Position numbers and translations under genes: made by a program. From Paenacidovorax monticola (GTDB lineage Bacteria; Pseudomonadota; Gammaproteobacteria; Burkholderiales; Burkholderiaceae_C), in NCBI RefSeq assembly GCF_014489595.1, contig NZ_CP060790.1, positions 4,588,001 through 4,652,000 on the forward strand: 64,000 nt of DNA. Reading direction: 5' to 3'. This document shows, piece after piece, positions 34,430-42,818 of the stretch (positions within the stretch are counted from its first letter, which is position 1; every line of letters starts with the position of its first letter). The notes below the pieces were generated by a model. It was given only the letters and a program-made list of their open reading frames with translations. It searched no databases and was not told the origin of the DNA.

Positions 34430-34445
34430 AGCAAGGCGCATGCCA
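34430..34445 (-). promoter_or_regulatory. Sigma-54-like promoter for nirB operon
   Basis: TGGCATGCGCCTTGCT (minus strand) differs from TGGCACG-N4-TTGCW only at C6 to T, and keeps the GG-N10-GC spacing. The predicted start near 34419 coincides with the first leader hairpin. RpoN with NtrC control under nitrogen limitation would follow, though no NtrC sites were identified. Confidence 0.7.
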
Positions 34446-34707
34446 GGGGCGCCGGCCTGCATGGAGCGGCGGGGCGGCCAGCGCGGGCGGCAGGGCCTGT
34501 GCCGTGGGCTGATTTGGTGCGTGTCCGCCTGCTTGCCGTGCATGGCACGCGGGCCGTGGCGCGCCCTGGTGCGCTGCTGCATGGCCTTTTTTCACATAAT
34601 TGTTTCAAGCGTGAGAATTTGCATCTACCATGTGCGCCAGATCACATACACAGGCCGCGGGGGGTTGACTGCGGCAGGGCTTGAAGATTTTCTTGAAGGG
34701 GTTACCA

Positions 34708-36371
34708 ATGAGAGTCAATCTGCCTGTCAGTACGCATGAGTACCTGTTCCCCAAAGGCCAGACGCTGGTGTCGACCACCGACCTCAAGGGCCGCATCCTC
34801 TACTGCAACCCGATGTTCATCGAGGTCAGCGGCTACGAGCGAGAGGATCTGCTGGGCCAGCCCCACAACATGATCCGGCACCCCGACATGCCCGAGGAAG
34901 CCTTCCGCGACATGTGGGAGACCATCTCGAGCGGGCTGCCCTGGTCCGCGCCCGTGAAGAACCGGCGCAAGAACGGCGACTACTACTGGGTGATGGCCAA
35001 CGTCACCCCGCTCATGGAGGGCGACCAGCCCTCGGGCTACATGTCGGTGCGCACCGAGGCCACGCGCGAGCAGATCCAGGCGGCCGAGCGCCTGTACCAG
35101 ACCATGCGCGCGGAGAAGGATGCGGGCCGCCAGGTCCACGTGCTGCGCGCGGGCCATCTCATCAAGAACAACCTCTGGGGCCGCGTGAGCGAGTTCATGA
35201 GCCTGGGGCTGCTGGGCAAGCTGTGCATGGTCTTCCTGGTGGTGCTGGCAGCGGCCTTCGCGGCCGCCACGGTGGGCGGGCAGAGCATGGGCCTGTGGGC
35301 GGGCCTGTCCTGGCTCGCGGCCTGCGTGGTCGCCGTGGCGGCCGTGGGCTATGCCTACGGGCTCACGGTGTCGCCGCTCCAGCAGATGGTGCGCACGGCG
35401 AACCGGCTCGCGGCGGGCGACCTCACGCAGAGCATCCAGGTCACGCGCAAGGGGCGGTGGGCGACCTCGAGAAGGCCCTGAGCCAGCTCAACGTGAACCT
35501 GCTGTCCATCGTGCGCGATGCGCGCGACGAGAGCGACAAGATGCGCGTCTCCACGCGCGAGATCGCCCAAGGCAACCAGGACCTGTCCTCGCGCACCGAG
35601 ACCCAGGCCAGCAACCTCCAGGAGACGGCTGCGTCGATGGAGGAGATCACGGGCACCGTCAAGCACACGGCGGATTCCGCGCACCAGGCCACCGAACTGG
35701 CCACGCAGGCCACCAATGTGGCCGAGCGCAGCAGCGACGCGGTGGACGGCGTGGCCGACACCATGAAGCAGATCCAGGCCGCCTCGGGCCGCATCGGCGA
35801 GATCACGCAGCTCATCGACAGCATTGCGTTCCAGACCAACATCCTCGCGCTCAACGCGGCCGTGGAGGCAGCGCGCGCGGGCGACCAGGGACGCGGCTTC
35901 GCCGTGGTGGCGGCCGAGGTGCGCAGCCTCTCGCACCGCACGCTGGCGGCGGCCAAGGAGATCCGCCAGCTCATCGACGACTCGGCCGCGAAGGTGCACG
36001 AGGGCAACCAGAAGACCGACGTGGCGCAGAAGACCATGGCCGAATCTCTGGACCTGGTGCGCCGCGTGAACGTGCTCATCGGCGAAATCCACAGCGCCTC
36101 GAACGAACAGCTCAGCGGCATCTCGCAGGTCAACTCGGCCGTGGCGCACCTGGACACCATCACCCAGCAGAACGCGGCGCTGGTCGAGCAGAACGCGGCT
36201 TCGGCCATGGCCCTGCAGGTCCAGGCCCAGACCGTGGCCGAGACGGTGCAGGTGTTCCGCCTCGACGCGGCGCCCCAGTCCGCCGCGCCCGACGCCGTGG
36301 CCCTGCGCCGCGCCATGAAGGCGCAGGCGCGCCCGCAGGGGGCCGTTCCGCCCGCGCTGAGCGCCGCCTGA
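34708..36371 (+). CDS. PAS-domain methyl-accepting chemotaxis protein (Aer-type), one frameshift
   Basis: A chemoreceptor of about 554 aa when repaired. The N-terminal PAS domain (residues about 5-120) contains VSTTDLKGRILYCNPMFIEV and GQPHNMIRHPDMPEEAFRDMW, then NRRKNGDYYWVMANVTPLME. Two hydrophobic segments follow (VFLVVLAAAFAAATVGG; LSWLAACVVAVAAVGYAYG) and then a HAMP start. The GGGG run at 35451-35454 breaks the frame; with one G the reading continues into the signalling domain (TETQASNLQETAASMEEITG; hairpin tip IDSIAFQTNILALNAAVEAA). The FAD-type PAS suggests energy or redox taxis. It is divergent from nirB, so taxis toward nitrate-linked redox conditions is possible. Confidence 0.88.
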
Positions 36372-36498
36372 GGGGCGCGCTGAAAGCGCTCCGGAAAACA
36401 TCGTTAACAGCTTTGCGCGCGTGGCCATCGCCGCGCGCGCCAGTGCGGGGCTACCATGCGGCTTTGACGACCGGATGCCCGGTGTGAAGGACCCGACC

Positions 36499-37128
36499 AT
36501 GAACTCCAGCACCTCCCTTGCCGACGAACTGATGGCGCAGCTGCAGGGCGCTCCCCTGCAGCAGATGGCCGAGCAGCTCGGCGCGAGCTCCTCCGAAACC
36601 GAGAACGCGGTGAGCGCCGCCCTGCCCATGCTGCTGGGCTCCCTGGGCCACAACGCCGCCCAGCCGCAGGGTGCGGCGGACCTCTTTGGCGCCCTGCAGC
36701 GCGACCATGGCGGCGCAGGCCTGGACCTGGGCGGCCTGCTGGGATCGCTGCTGGGCGGTGCCGGTGCGGGGGCTGGCAGCGCAGCGCCGGATGGTGCGGC
36801 CATCCTGGGCCACATCTTCGGCGGCAACCAGCAGCGCGCGGAAGAAGGACTGGGCCAGGCCACGGGCCTGGGCGGCTTCAACGCGGGCCAGTTGCTGCAG
36901 ATGCTGGCGCCCCTGGTCATGTCGTTCCTGGCGCAGCGCGTGAACGCTGGGGGCATGGATGCGGGCGGCCTGGGCCAGGTGCTGGGGCAGGAGCGCACCC
37001 GTGCCCAGGAGCAGGGCGGCCTGGGCGGCGGCCTGCTGGGCAGCCTGCTAGACCGGGACGGCGACGGCCAGGTCGGCCTGTCGGAACTCATCCAGCTCGG
37101 CGGCAGCCTGCTGGGAGGGCGGCGCTGA
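36499..37128 (+). CDS. YidB/DUF937-family protein
   Basis: The 209-aa protein has the DUF937/YidB pattern: an amphipathic N-terminus (LADELMAQLQGAPLQQMAEQLGASSSETENAV) with a Gly-rich middle and a C-terminal EF-hand-like end (LLDRDGDGQVGLSELIQLGGSLLGG). The DxDxDG calcium-type loop in this tail is notable. No signal peptide is obvious. The function is unknown. It stands between the chemoreceptor and the CBS-domain gene. Confidence 0.8.
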   Translation: MNSSTSLADELMAQLQGAPLQQMAEQLGASSSETENAVSAALPMLLGSLGHNAAQPQGAADLFGALQRDHGGAGLDLGGLLGSLLGGAGAGAGSAAPDGAAILGHIFGGNQQRAEEGLGQATGLGGFNAGQLLQMLAPLVMSFLAQRVNAGGMDAGGLGQVLGQERTRAQEQGGLGGGLLGSLLDRDGDGQVGLSELIQLGGSLLGGRR

Positions 37129-37159
37129 GCGCGGGCCACGTAATTTTTTGTGCCACACG

Positions 37160-37189
37160 GGGCGATGGGGGCGAAAGCCTCCATCGCCC
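37160..37189 (+). terminator. Hairpin after the DUF937 gene
   Basis: GGGCGATGGGGGC (37160-37172) pairs with GCCTCCATCGCCC (37177-37189) with one mismatch around the tetraloop GAAA. The T-run that follows is poor, so its terminating strength is uncertain. Confidence 0.5.
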
Positions 37190-37255
37190 TGTTGCATTGG
37201 ATGCGGAGTTCGGTTGACACTAGGCGCCAGAACCGAGTTCTTCCGGGAGGCTTCC

Positions 37256-37699
37256 ATGACCGCTGTCGCAGACATCCTCAAGTCCAAGGCCAGCAGCGCG
37301 GTGCACAGCATCGCGCCGACCGATTCGGTGCTCGATGCGCTCAAGCGCATGGCCGACAAGGGCATCGGCGCCCTGCTCGTGATGGAGAACGGGACGATCG
37401 TGGGCATCGTCACAGAGCGCGACTATGCCCGCAAGATCGCCCTGCTGGGCCGTACGTCGGCGGCCACGCTGGTCCGCGACGTGATGACCTCGGACGTGCT
37501 GTTCGTGCGCCCGAGCCAGACCAGCGAGGAGTGCATGGCGCTCATGACCGAGAACCGCCTGCGCCACCTGCCCGTGGTGGATGAGGACAGCCGGGTGATC
37601 GGGCTCATTTCCATCGGGGATCTGGTCAAGGACATCATCTCCGAGCAGAAATTCATCATCGAGCAGCTCGAGCACTACATCACGGGGCAGCGCGCCTGA
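37256..37699 (+). CDS. Two-CBS-domain protein
   Basis: The 147-aa protein is a pair of CBS domains (residues about 15-70 and 80-140): VLDALKRMADKGIGALLVMENGTIVGIVTERDYARKI and SEECMALMTENRLRHLPVVDEDSRVIGLISIGDLVKDII. Such modules bind adenosyl compounds and often sense energy status. The start at 37256 has a GGGAGG ribosome site 5 nt upstream. It is monocistronic. No partner can be named. Confidence 0.9.
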   Translation: MTAVADILKSKASSAVHSIAPTDSVLDALKRMADKGIGALLVMENGTIVGIVTERDYARKIALLGRTSAATLVRDVMTSDVLFVRPSQTSEECMALMTENRLRHLPVVDEDSRVIGLISIGDLVKDIISEQKFIIEQLEHYITGQRA

Positions 37700-38001
37700 T
37701 CCGGGTGCGCTCCCGCAAGGAGGGACACGCCGCGCCGAAGCGGCGTGGTGCCGCGCACCATCGTGGGCATGGAACCCGCTCCCGTGGCCCCGTGAGCTTC
37801 GATCTCGAATTCGGCCGCGCCTGCGAAGCCGGCCGCAGGCATCCCCATGAGGACTGCGCCGCCCATGCCGTGGGCGCGGGCGGCGCCCCAGGTGGCGTGC
37901 CGCATCTGGGCGTGGCGCTCACGGGCCGCGCGCCCGCTCCACGTGGGGCCGCCTAGCTACATGACCCCCGGGCAGTGGCCCGGGTACGGGCCGGGCGAGG
38001 C
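37700..38001. other. 302-bp region without a convincing gene
   Basis: Between the CBS gene and nrtD no supported gene was found. Two G/C hairpins are present: CACGCCGC/GCGGCGTG at about 37727-37749 and a GCCCGGG-centred palindrome near 37970-37983. Either could end transcription, but neither has a T-run. Small open frames here have no recognisable features. Confidence 0.5.
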
Positions 38002-38814
38002 TCAGGCGGCCTTCTCGACATGCGCCTGGCGCGTGTAGAGGAAGTCGATCACGGCCTTGCGCGCGTGCAGGTAGCGCGGGTCCTCGGCCAGCGCCACGCG
38101 GTGGCGCGGGCGCGCAATGTCCACGCTCAGCACCTCGCCGATGGTGGCGGCGGGGCCGTTGGTCATCATCACGATCTTGTCGGACAGCAGCACCGCCTCG
38201 TCCACGTCGTGCGTGACCATGACCACGGTGCTCTGCGTGCGCGCCACGATCTCCAGCAGCTCGTCCTGCAGCTTGGCGCGCGTGAGCGCGTCCAGGGCGC
38301 CGAAGGGCTCGTCCATGAGCAGCACCTGGGGCTCCATCGACAGCGCGCGCGCGATGCCCACGCGCTGTTTCATGCCGCCCGAGATCTCCCCGGGGCGCTT
38401 GTGCGCCGCGTGTGCCAGGCCCACCAGGGCCAGGGCCGCTGCCGTGCGCTCCTTGAGCCGGGCCTTGCTCTCTGTCCTGCCGAATACCCGCTCCACGGCC
38501 AGGTGCACATTGCCTTCGCAGGTGAGCCAGGGCAGCAGGGAGTGGTTCTGGAAGACCACGGCGCGCTCGGGGCCGGGGCCCCTGATCTCGCGGTTGGCGC
38601 AGATCAGCGCGCCGGCCGTGGGCGTGGTCAGGCCCGCGATGAGGTTGAGCAGCGTGCTCTTGCCGCAGCCCGAGTGGCCGATCAGCGCCACGAATTCGCC
38701 CTTGGCGATGGTGAGGTCGATGTCCCGCAGCGCGGGGAACAGCCCCTTGGCGGTCTTGAAGGTCTGGGCGACGCCCTGGATCTCGATGAACTTGGTGGAC
38801 AGCGATGCGTTCAT
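38002..38814 (-). CDS. nrtD: Nitrate ABC transporter ATP-binding subunit
   Basis: The 270-aa ATPase energises nitrate import. Walker A is GHSGCGKST, the signature is ISGGMKQRVGIAR, and Walker B is VLLMDEPFGALDA, followed by the VTHDVDEAVLLSDKIVMMTNGPAATIGE tail of the nitrate/taurine-type family. It overlaps nrtB by ATGA at 38811-38814, so the two are translationally coupled. The substrate range could include cyanate or nitrite. It is the short NrtD/NasD form, without a fused binding domain. Confidence 0.92.
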   Translation of the reverse strand: MNASLSTKFIEIQGVAQTFKTAKGLFPALRDIDLTIAKGEFVALIGHSGCGKSTLLNLIAGLTTPTAGALICANREIRGPGPERAVVFQNHSLLPWLTCEGNVHLAVERVFGRTESKARLKERTAAALALVGLAHAAHKRPGEISGGMKQRVGIARALSMEPQVLLMDEPFGALDALTRAKLQDELLEIVARTQSTVVMVTHDVDEAVLLSDKIVMMTNGPAATIGEVLSVDIARPRHRVALAEDPRYLHARKAVIDFLYTRQAHVEKAA

Positions 38815-39730
38815 GACTTCACCTCCTCGAATGTGAATGCGGTGGCCAGCTTGACCAGGGCCCACTCCAGCAGCAGGCCGACGATGCCGATCACGAAGAT
38901 CGCGACGATGATGTTCTTGACGTTGAGGTTGTTCCACTCGTCCCACACCCAGAAGCCGATACCCACGCCGCCCGTGAGCATCTCGGCCGCCACGATCACG
39001 AGCCAGGCCGTGCCCACGGCCAGGCGCACGCCCGTGAGCATGTAGGGCAGCACGGCGGGGAACAGGATCGTGGTGGCGATCTTCCATTCGCTCAGGTTGA
39101 GCACGCGCGCCACGTTCATGTAGTCCTGCGGCACGCGCTGCACGCCCACGGCGGTGTTGATGACCATGGGCCAGATCGAGCAGATGAAGATGGTCCAGAT
39201 CGCGGCCGGGTTGGCGCCCTTGAACACCAGCAGGCCGATGGGCAGCCAGGCCAGCGGCGACACGGGCCGCAGCAGGCTGATGAGCGGGTTGAACATGCGC
39301 GAGAGGAAGCCGAAGCGCCCGATCACGAACCCCGCCGGAATGCCCACGAGCGCCGCCAGGCCGAAGCCCACGGCCACGCGCTGCAGCGAGGCGAGCACGT
39401 TCCAGCCCACGCCCTGGTCGTTGGGGCCGTTGCGGTAGAACGGATCGCTGAACACCTCCACGGCCTGGTGCCAGGTCTCGACGGGGCCCGGAATGCTCTG
39501 GCCCGTGGTTGAGGCCACGACGGCCCACAGGCCCGCGAGCAGGCCCAGCCCGCAGGCGGGCGGCAGCACGGCGAGCCAGAAGGCGCGCGAGAGGGCGGCC
39601 CAATCGCGCGGGGGCGCGGCGCCGGGGCGGGCGCGGCCGGCGGGAGGGCGCTGGCGGCGGCCTTGGGCTCGGCCGCCGAGGGGGCGGAATCCCGCGCGGG
39701 CGCGGGGCTGTGGAATACGGCGCTGACCAT
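38811..39730 (-). CDS. nrtB: Nitrate ABC transporter permease, one frameshift
   Basis: A membrane protein of about 306 aa when repaired. An unusual Ala/Pro-rich N-terminus of about 38 residues (MVSAVFHSPAPARDSAPSAA...) starts at the ATG at 39730, then the frame changes near the GGGGG run at 39610-39614. After that it reads DWAALSRAFWLAVLPPACGLGLLAGLW and the binding-protein-dependent permease core (QRVAVGFGLAALVGIPAGFVIGR, SPLAWLPIGLLVFKGANPAAI), with the EAA-loop region near KIATTILFPAVLPYMLTG. Six or so transmembrane segments are visible. It overlaps nrtD by ATGA and lies 36 bp after nrtA. Confidence 0.87.
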
Positions 39731-39766
39731 GGGGTGCTCCTTCGCTCGGGTGGTGCCTGTGGCCGC

Positions 39767-41058
39767 TCAGGCCTTGATCTGGAAGCCGTCGGCGTACTTG
39801 GCGGGGTCCTTGCCGTCCCACACCACGCCGTCGATGAGCTTGCTGGTGCGCAGCGCGTCCTTGGGCACACTGACCTTCATCGCGCTCGCCACCGATTTGT
39901 AGAGTTCGACCTGGTTGACCTGCTGCGCCACGGCCAGGTAGTTGGGGTGTTCCTTGAGCAGGCCCCAGCGCTTGTGCTGGGTGAGGAACCACATGCCGTC
40001 GGAGAGGTAGGGGAAGTTCACCGCGCCGTCGTTGAAGAACTTCATGTGGTGGGGGTCGTCCCAGGTCTTGCCGCGGCCGTTCTGGTAGCGGCCCAGGATG
40101 CGCTGGTTGATCGCGTCCACGCCCGTGTTCACATAGGCCTTGCCGGCAATGGTCTCGGCCATCTTCATCTTGTTGGACAGGCTCGCGTCGATCCACTGGC
40201 CGGCCTCGATCACGGCCATCATCACGGCGCGCGTGGTGTTGGGGTGCTTCTTGACGAATTCGGCCGTGGTGCCCAGCACCTTCTCGGGGTGGTCCTTCCA
40301 GATCTCCTGCGTGGTGTTGGCCGTGATGCCGATGCCGTCCATGATGGCGCGGTGGTTCCAGGGCTCGCCCACGCAGAAGCCATCCATGTTGCCCACGCGC
40401 ATGTTGGCCACCATCTGCGGCGGCGGCACGGTGATGAGCTTGGCGCCCGACAGCGGGTTGATGCCCGCGGCGGCCAGCCAGTAGTGCATCCACATGGCGT
40501 GCGTGCCGGTGGGGAAGGTGCCCGCGAAGGTGTACTCGCGCTTCTCCTTGGCCATCAGCGCGGCGAGCGAGGGGCCGTCCACCGCGCCCTTGTCGGCCAG
40601 CGCCTTGGACAGCGTGATGGCCTGGCCGTTGTGGTTCAGCCCCATGAGCACGGCCATGTCCTTCTTGGGACCGCCCACGCCCAGGTGCACGCCGTAGACC
40701 AGGCCGTAGAGCACGTGCGAGAAGTCAAGCTCGCCGTTCACGAGCTTGTCGCGCACCCCGGCCCAGCTGGCCTCCTTGCTGGGCACGATCTTCACGCCGT
40801 ACTTCTTGTCGAACCCCAGCACCGAGGCCATCACCACGCTCGCGCAGTCGGTGAGCGGGATGAAGCCGATCTTGACCTCTTCCTTCTCGGGCTTGTCCGA
40901 GCCCGCGGCCCAGACGCCGTGGTGGCCCAGGCTGGCGTAGAGGGCCGCGCCGCCCGCGAGGGCGCCGGCCTGGCGCAGGAAGTCGCGCCGCTGGGCGCCC
41001 TGGACACCCGTGGCGGGGGCAGGGGGGTGCCACGGGGGGGCTGGGACGATTGCGGCAT
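39767..41058 (-). CDS. nrtA: Nitrate-binding periplasmic protein, one frameshift in leader
   Basis: About 430 aa when repaired. The ATG at 41058 has a GGAG ribosome site 8 nt upstream. After 8 or so codons the C7 run (plus 41034-41040 GGGGGGG) loses the frame; one added C leads into PWHPPAPATGVQGAQRRDFLRQ. The RRDFL twin-arginine signal and hydrophobic AGALAGGAALYASLG follow. The mature NrtA domain has KIGFIPLTDCASVVMASVLGFD, PTGTHAMWMHYWLAAAGINP and FCVGEPWNHRAIMDGIG. It binds nitrate outside the membrane. Transcription starts from the sigma-54-like promoter at 41243-41258 and passes a leader attenuator. Confidence 0.9.
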
Positions 41059-41119
41059 GGTCGGACTCCTTCGAACGTGTGAGGTGGAACGCAAACAACA
41101 AAAACCGGGACCGGCGCGG

Positions 41120-41177
41120 AAACGAAAACGGCGTCCTTCTCCGGCCTGCGCGGGGCAGGTGGAAAAGGGACGCCGTT
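41120..41177 (-). terminator. Intrinsic terminator in the nrtA leader
   Basis: On the minus strand AACGGCGTCC (plus 41168-41177) pairs with GGACGCCGTT (plus 41127-41136), with an inner CCTGC/GCAGG hairpin, and is followed by TTTTCGTTT. It lies about 70 nt before nrtA. Its 5' arm is shared with the hairpin at 41168-41181. Confidence 0.85.
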
Positions 41178-41227
41178 GTCCTGTGTGCGCTGGTGGAACG
41201 CCTGAGCCCTGGCCGCCTTTGGCCGGG
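41168..41227 (-). promoter_or_regulatory. ANTAR-type antiterminator hairpins in the nrtA leader
   Basis: On the minus strand the first hairpin is CCCGGCC-AAAGGC-GGCC-A-GGG (plus 41207-41227), with hexaloop A1 and G4. The second is GGAC-AACGGC-GTCC (plus 41168-41181), whose hexaloop AACGGC also has A1 and G4 and uses the terminator's 5' arm. They are 25 nt apart. Two such loops plus an overlapping terminator match the established ANTAR target layout, and nasR lies just upstream. Confidence 0.75.
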
Positions 41228-41242
41228 ATTCGGTTCAGTCAA

Positions 41243-41258
41243 AGCATGAAGCGTGCCA
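41243..41258 (-). promoter_or_regulatory. Sigma-54-like promoter for nrtABD
   Basis: TGGCACGCTTCATGCT on the minus strand matches TGGCACG-N4-TTGCW except for T12 to A, with GG-N10-GC spacing kept. The predicted start, near 41232, lies 5 nt before the first leader hairpin, just as in the nirB leader. Confidence 0.7.
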
Positions 41259-41372
41259 GTCGTTTCGACTCTCTGGTGCCTGCATGGCGGGATACCGGGG
41301 CCCTCGGAAGGCGGCGTTCTGGTGCGTGGCGCTGCACTAAGCTGGTGCTGCGGTGCAGCATCGCCACGCTGC

Positions 41373-42653
41373 TCAGTGCTCGGCCGGTGGCGCGGGCGGG
41401 AGCAGGTCGGCCATGGCCAGCACGGCCTGGGCCACGTCCACGAGGCGGCGGTTCTGGTTCATGGCCGTCTGGCGCAGCAGCTTGTGGGCATCGCCCTCGC
41501 TCAACTGGCGGCGGGCCATGAGCAGGCCCTTGGCGCGCTCGACCGTCTTGCGCTCGTTGAGCGCGGCGCGTACGGTTTCCAGTTCGCCCTGCATGGCCTG
41601 CAGGCGCTGGGACTGGTCCTGCACCAGCTCCAGCACCGAGCGGTCCAGGTGCGGGCCGAAGCTGGCGGCAGGGGGCTCGGCGGGGGCGGCGGATTCAAAG
41701 AAGGCCGAGGCGTCGGGGCCTGCGGCCTGCGGGCTTGGGGGCAGGGCCTCCAGCAGGGCCTGCTGCGCCTGCAGGGTGGTGCGCGCGTCGGCGATCTTGT
41801 TTTCGCACTGCTGCAGCAGATCGGTAGCGAGCTGGGTCTCCACGATCTGCATTGCGTCCATGCGGCGCGTGGCGGCATCGAACCAGGTTTCGCTGAGCTC
41901 CGTGTCGAGCGGCGCGCCGGCCGGGGCCGTGCAGCCCACGCGGCGCAGGCGCTCGATGACGGCCAGGGTGGCGTCGGCCGTGCCGGCCTCGTGCCACAGG
42001 GCCAGCGGCACGGCGGGAGCGAATTCGGCAAACACCTGGAAGCAGCGCTCCTGCGATTCGATGAGGTGCAGCCAGTGCTGCTGGCGCTGCGGGTCGCTCG
42101 CGCCCGTGCCGAACGCGGCCACGCCCGTGGCGCGCTCCTGGCCTGCCAGCTCCTTGCCCTGCATGAAATTGAACATGGCCACGAGCAGGCGCGAGATCTC
42201 GGGGTCGGTGGCGCTGTCGGCTGCCTCGAAGACCACGGCCAGCAGGCCTACCACCAGCTTCATGAAGGCGGCCGTGGCCGCCTCGGGCCCGATGGCGAGC
42301 GCGGTGATGCGTTCGCGCAGTGCGGGCAGGGCGTCCAGGCCCTGCAGCACATAGGCGATGCGGCTGAACAGCCGTGCGCCCTGGCCCACGCGCTGGGCCG
42401 TGGTGTCGAGGTGGTCGAAACCGTCCCGCACCTCGCGCGCGATCCGTTCGCACTCGGCGATCTGCGCGGCCCGCGCCTCGCTTCCGCGGGCGCCCGCGCT
42501 CGCCAGCACGATGTTCGAGAGCCCGCGTTCCTTCTGCAGCGCGTGAATGAACCGGCCCAGCAGGTTCACGAGCGTGCTGGTGCGCATGAGCTGCTCCAGC
42601 TCGCCGATCTCGCATTGACGGGCGGCCACGAGGAAGTGCAGGGCGGATTTCAT
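41373..42653 (-). CDS. nasR: Nitrate-responsive antiterminator NasR (NIT + ANTAR)
   Basis: The 426-aa protein has an N-terminal NIT nitrate/nitrite-sensing domain at about residues 25-270 (FIHALQKERGLSNIVLAS, AFMKLVVGLLAVVFEAAD) and a C-terminal ANTAR RNA-binding domain at about 360-412 (ERKTVERAKGLLMARRQLSEG, then HKLLRQTAMNQNRRLVDVAQ). Known NasR of Klebsiella (393 aa) binds nitrate or nitrite, then a leader RNA, and prevents termination. Here two leaders, for nrtA and nirB, carry matching hairpins. The start is the ATG at 42653; the frame runs further upstream without family support. It is transcribed toward nrtA, 130 bp ahead of its leader. Confidence 0.93.
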   Translation of the reverse strand: MKSALHFLVAARQCEIGELEQLMRTSTLVNLLGRFIHALQKERGLSNIVLASAGARGSEARAAQIAECERIAREVRDGFDHLDTTAQRVGQGARLFSRIAYVLQGLDALPALRERITALAIGPEAATAAFMKLVVGLLAVVFEAADSATDPEISRLLVAMFNFMQGKELAGQERATGVAAFGTGASDPQRQQHWLHLIESQERCFQVFAEFAPAVPLALWHEAGTADATLAVIERLRRVGCTAPAGAPLDTELSETWFDAATRRMDAMQIVETQLATDLLQQCENKIADARTTLQAQQALLEALPPSPQAAGPDASAFFESAAPAEPPAASFGPHLDRSVLELVQDQSQRLQAMQGELETVRAALNERKTVERAKGLLMARRQLSEGDAHKLLRQTAMNQNRRLVDVAQAVLAMADLLPPAPPAEH

Positions 42654-42818
42654 GGGGCGTTCTGGAAATGGCGGTTTCCGTGCAATTCCTGTGCCCGGGT
42701 GGCATGCAAGGCGCTGCATGGGCGTGAAACCTGCTAATGCCAAGGGCATACCCGGTGGCGCGACGATGTAACTATTCGTTATACCTCCGGCCACCTTCAA
42801 CAGAGACGGAGTATTTAC

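Noticed and set aside
35451..35454. Programmed ribosomal frameshifting to explain the chemoreceptor and other breaks
   Set aside because: No slippery heptamer with a following structure is shared, and the same one-base pattern occurs in thirteen unrelated places; homopolymer error is simpler.
37705..37956. 83-codon frame in the CBS-nrtD gap
   Set aside because: Low-complexity Arg/Gly/His sequence without ribosome site or homologous features; probably G/C-bias noise.
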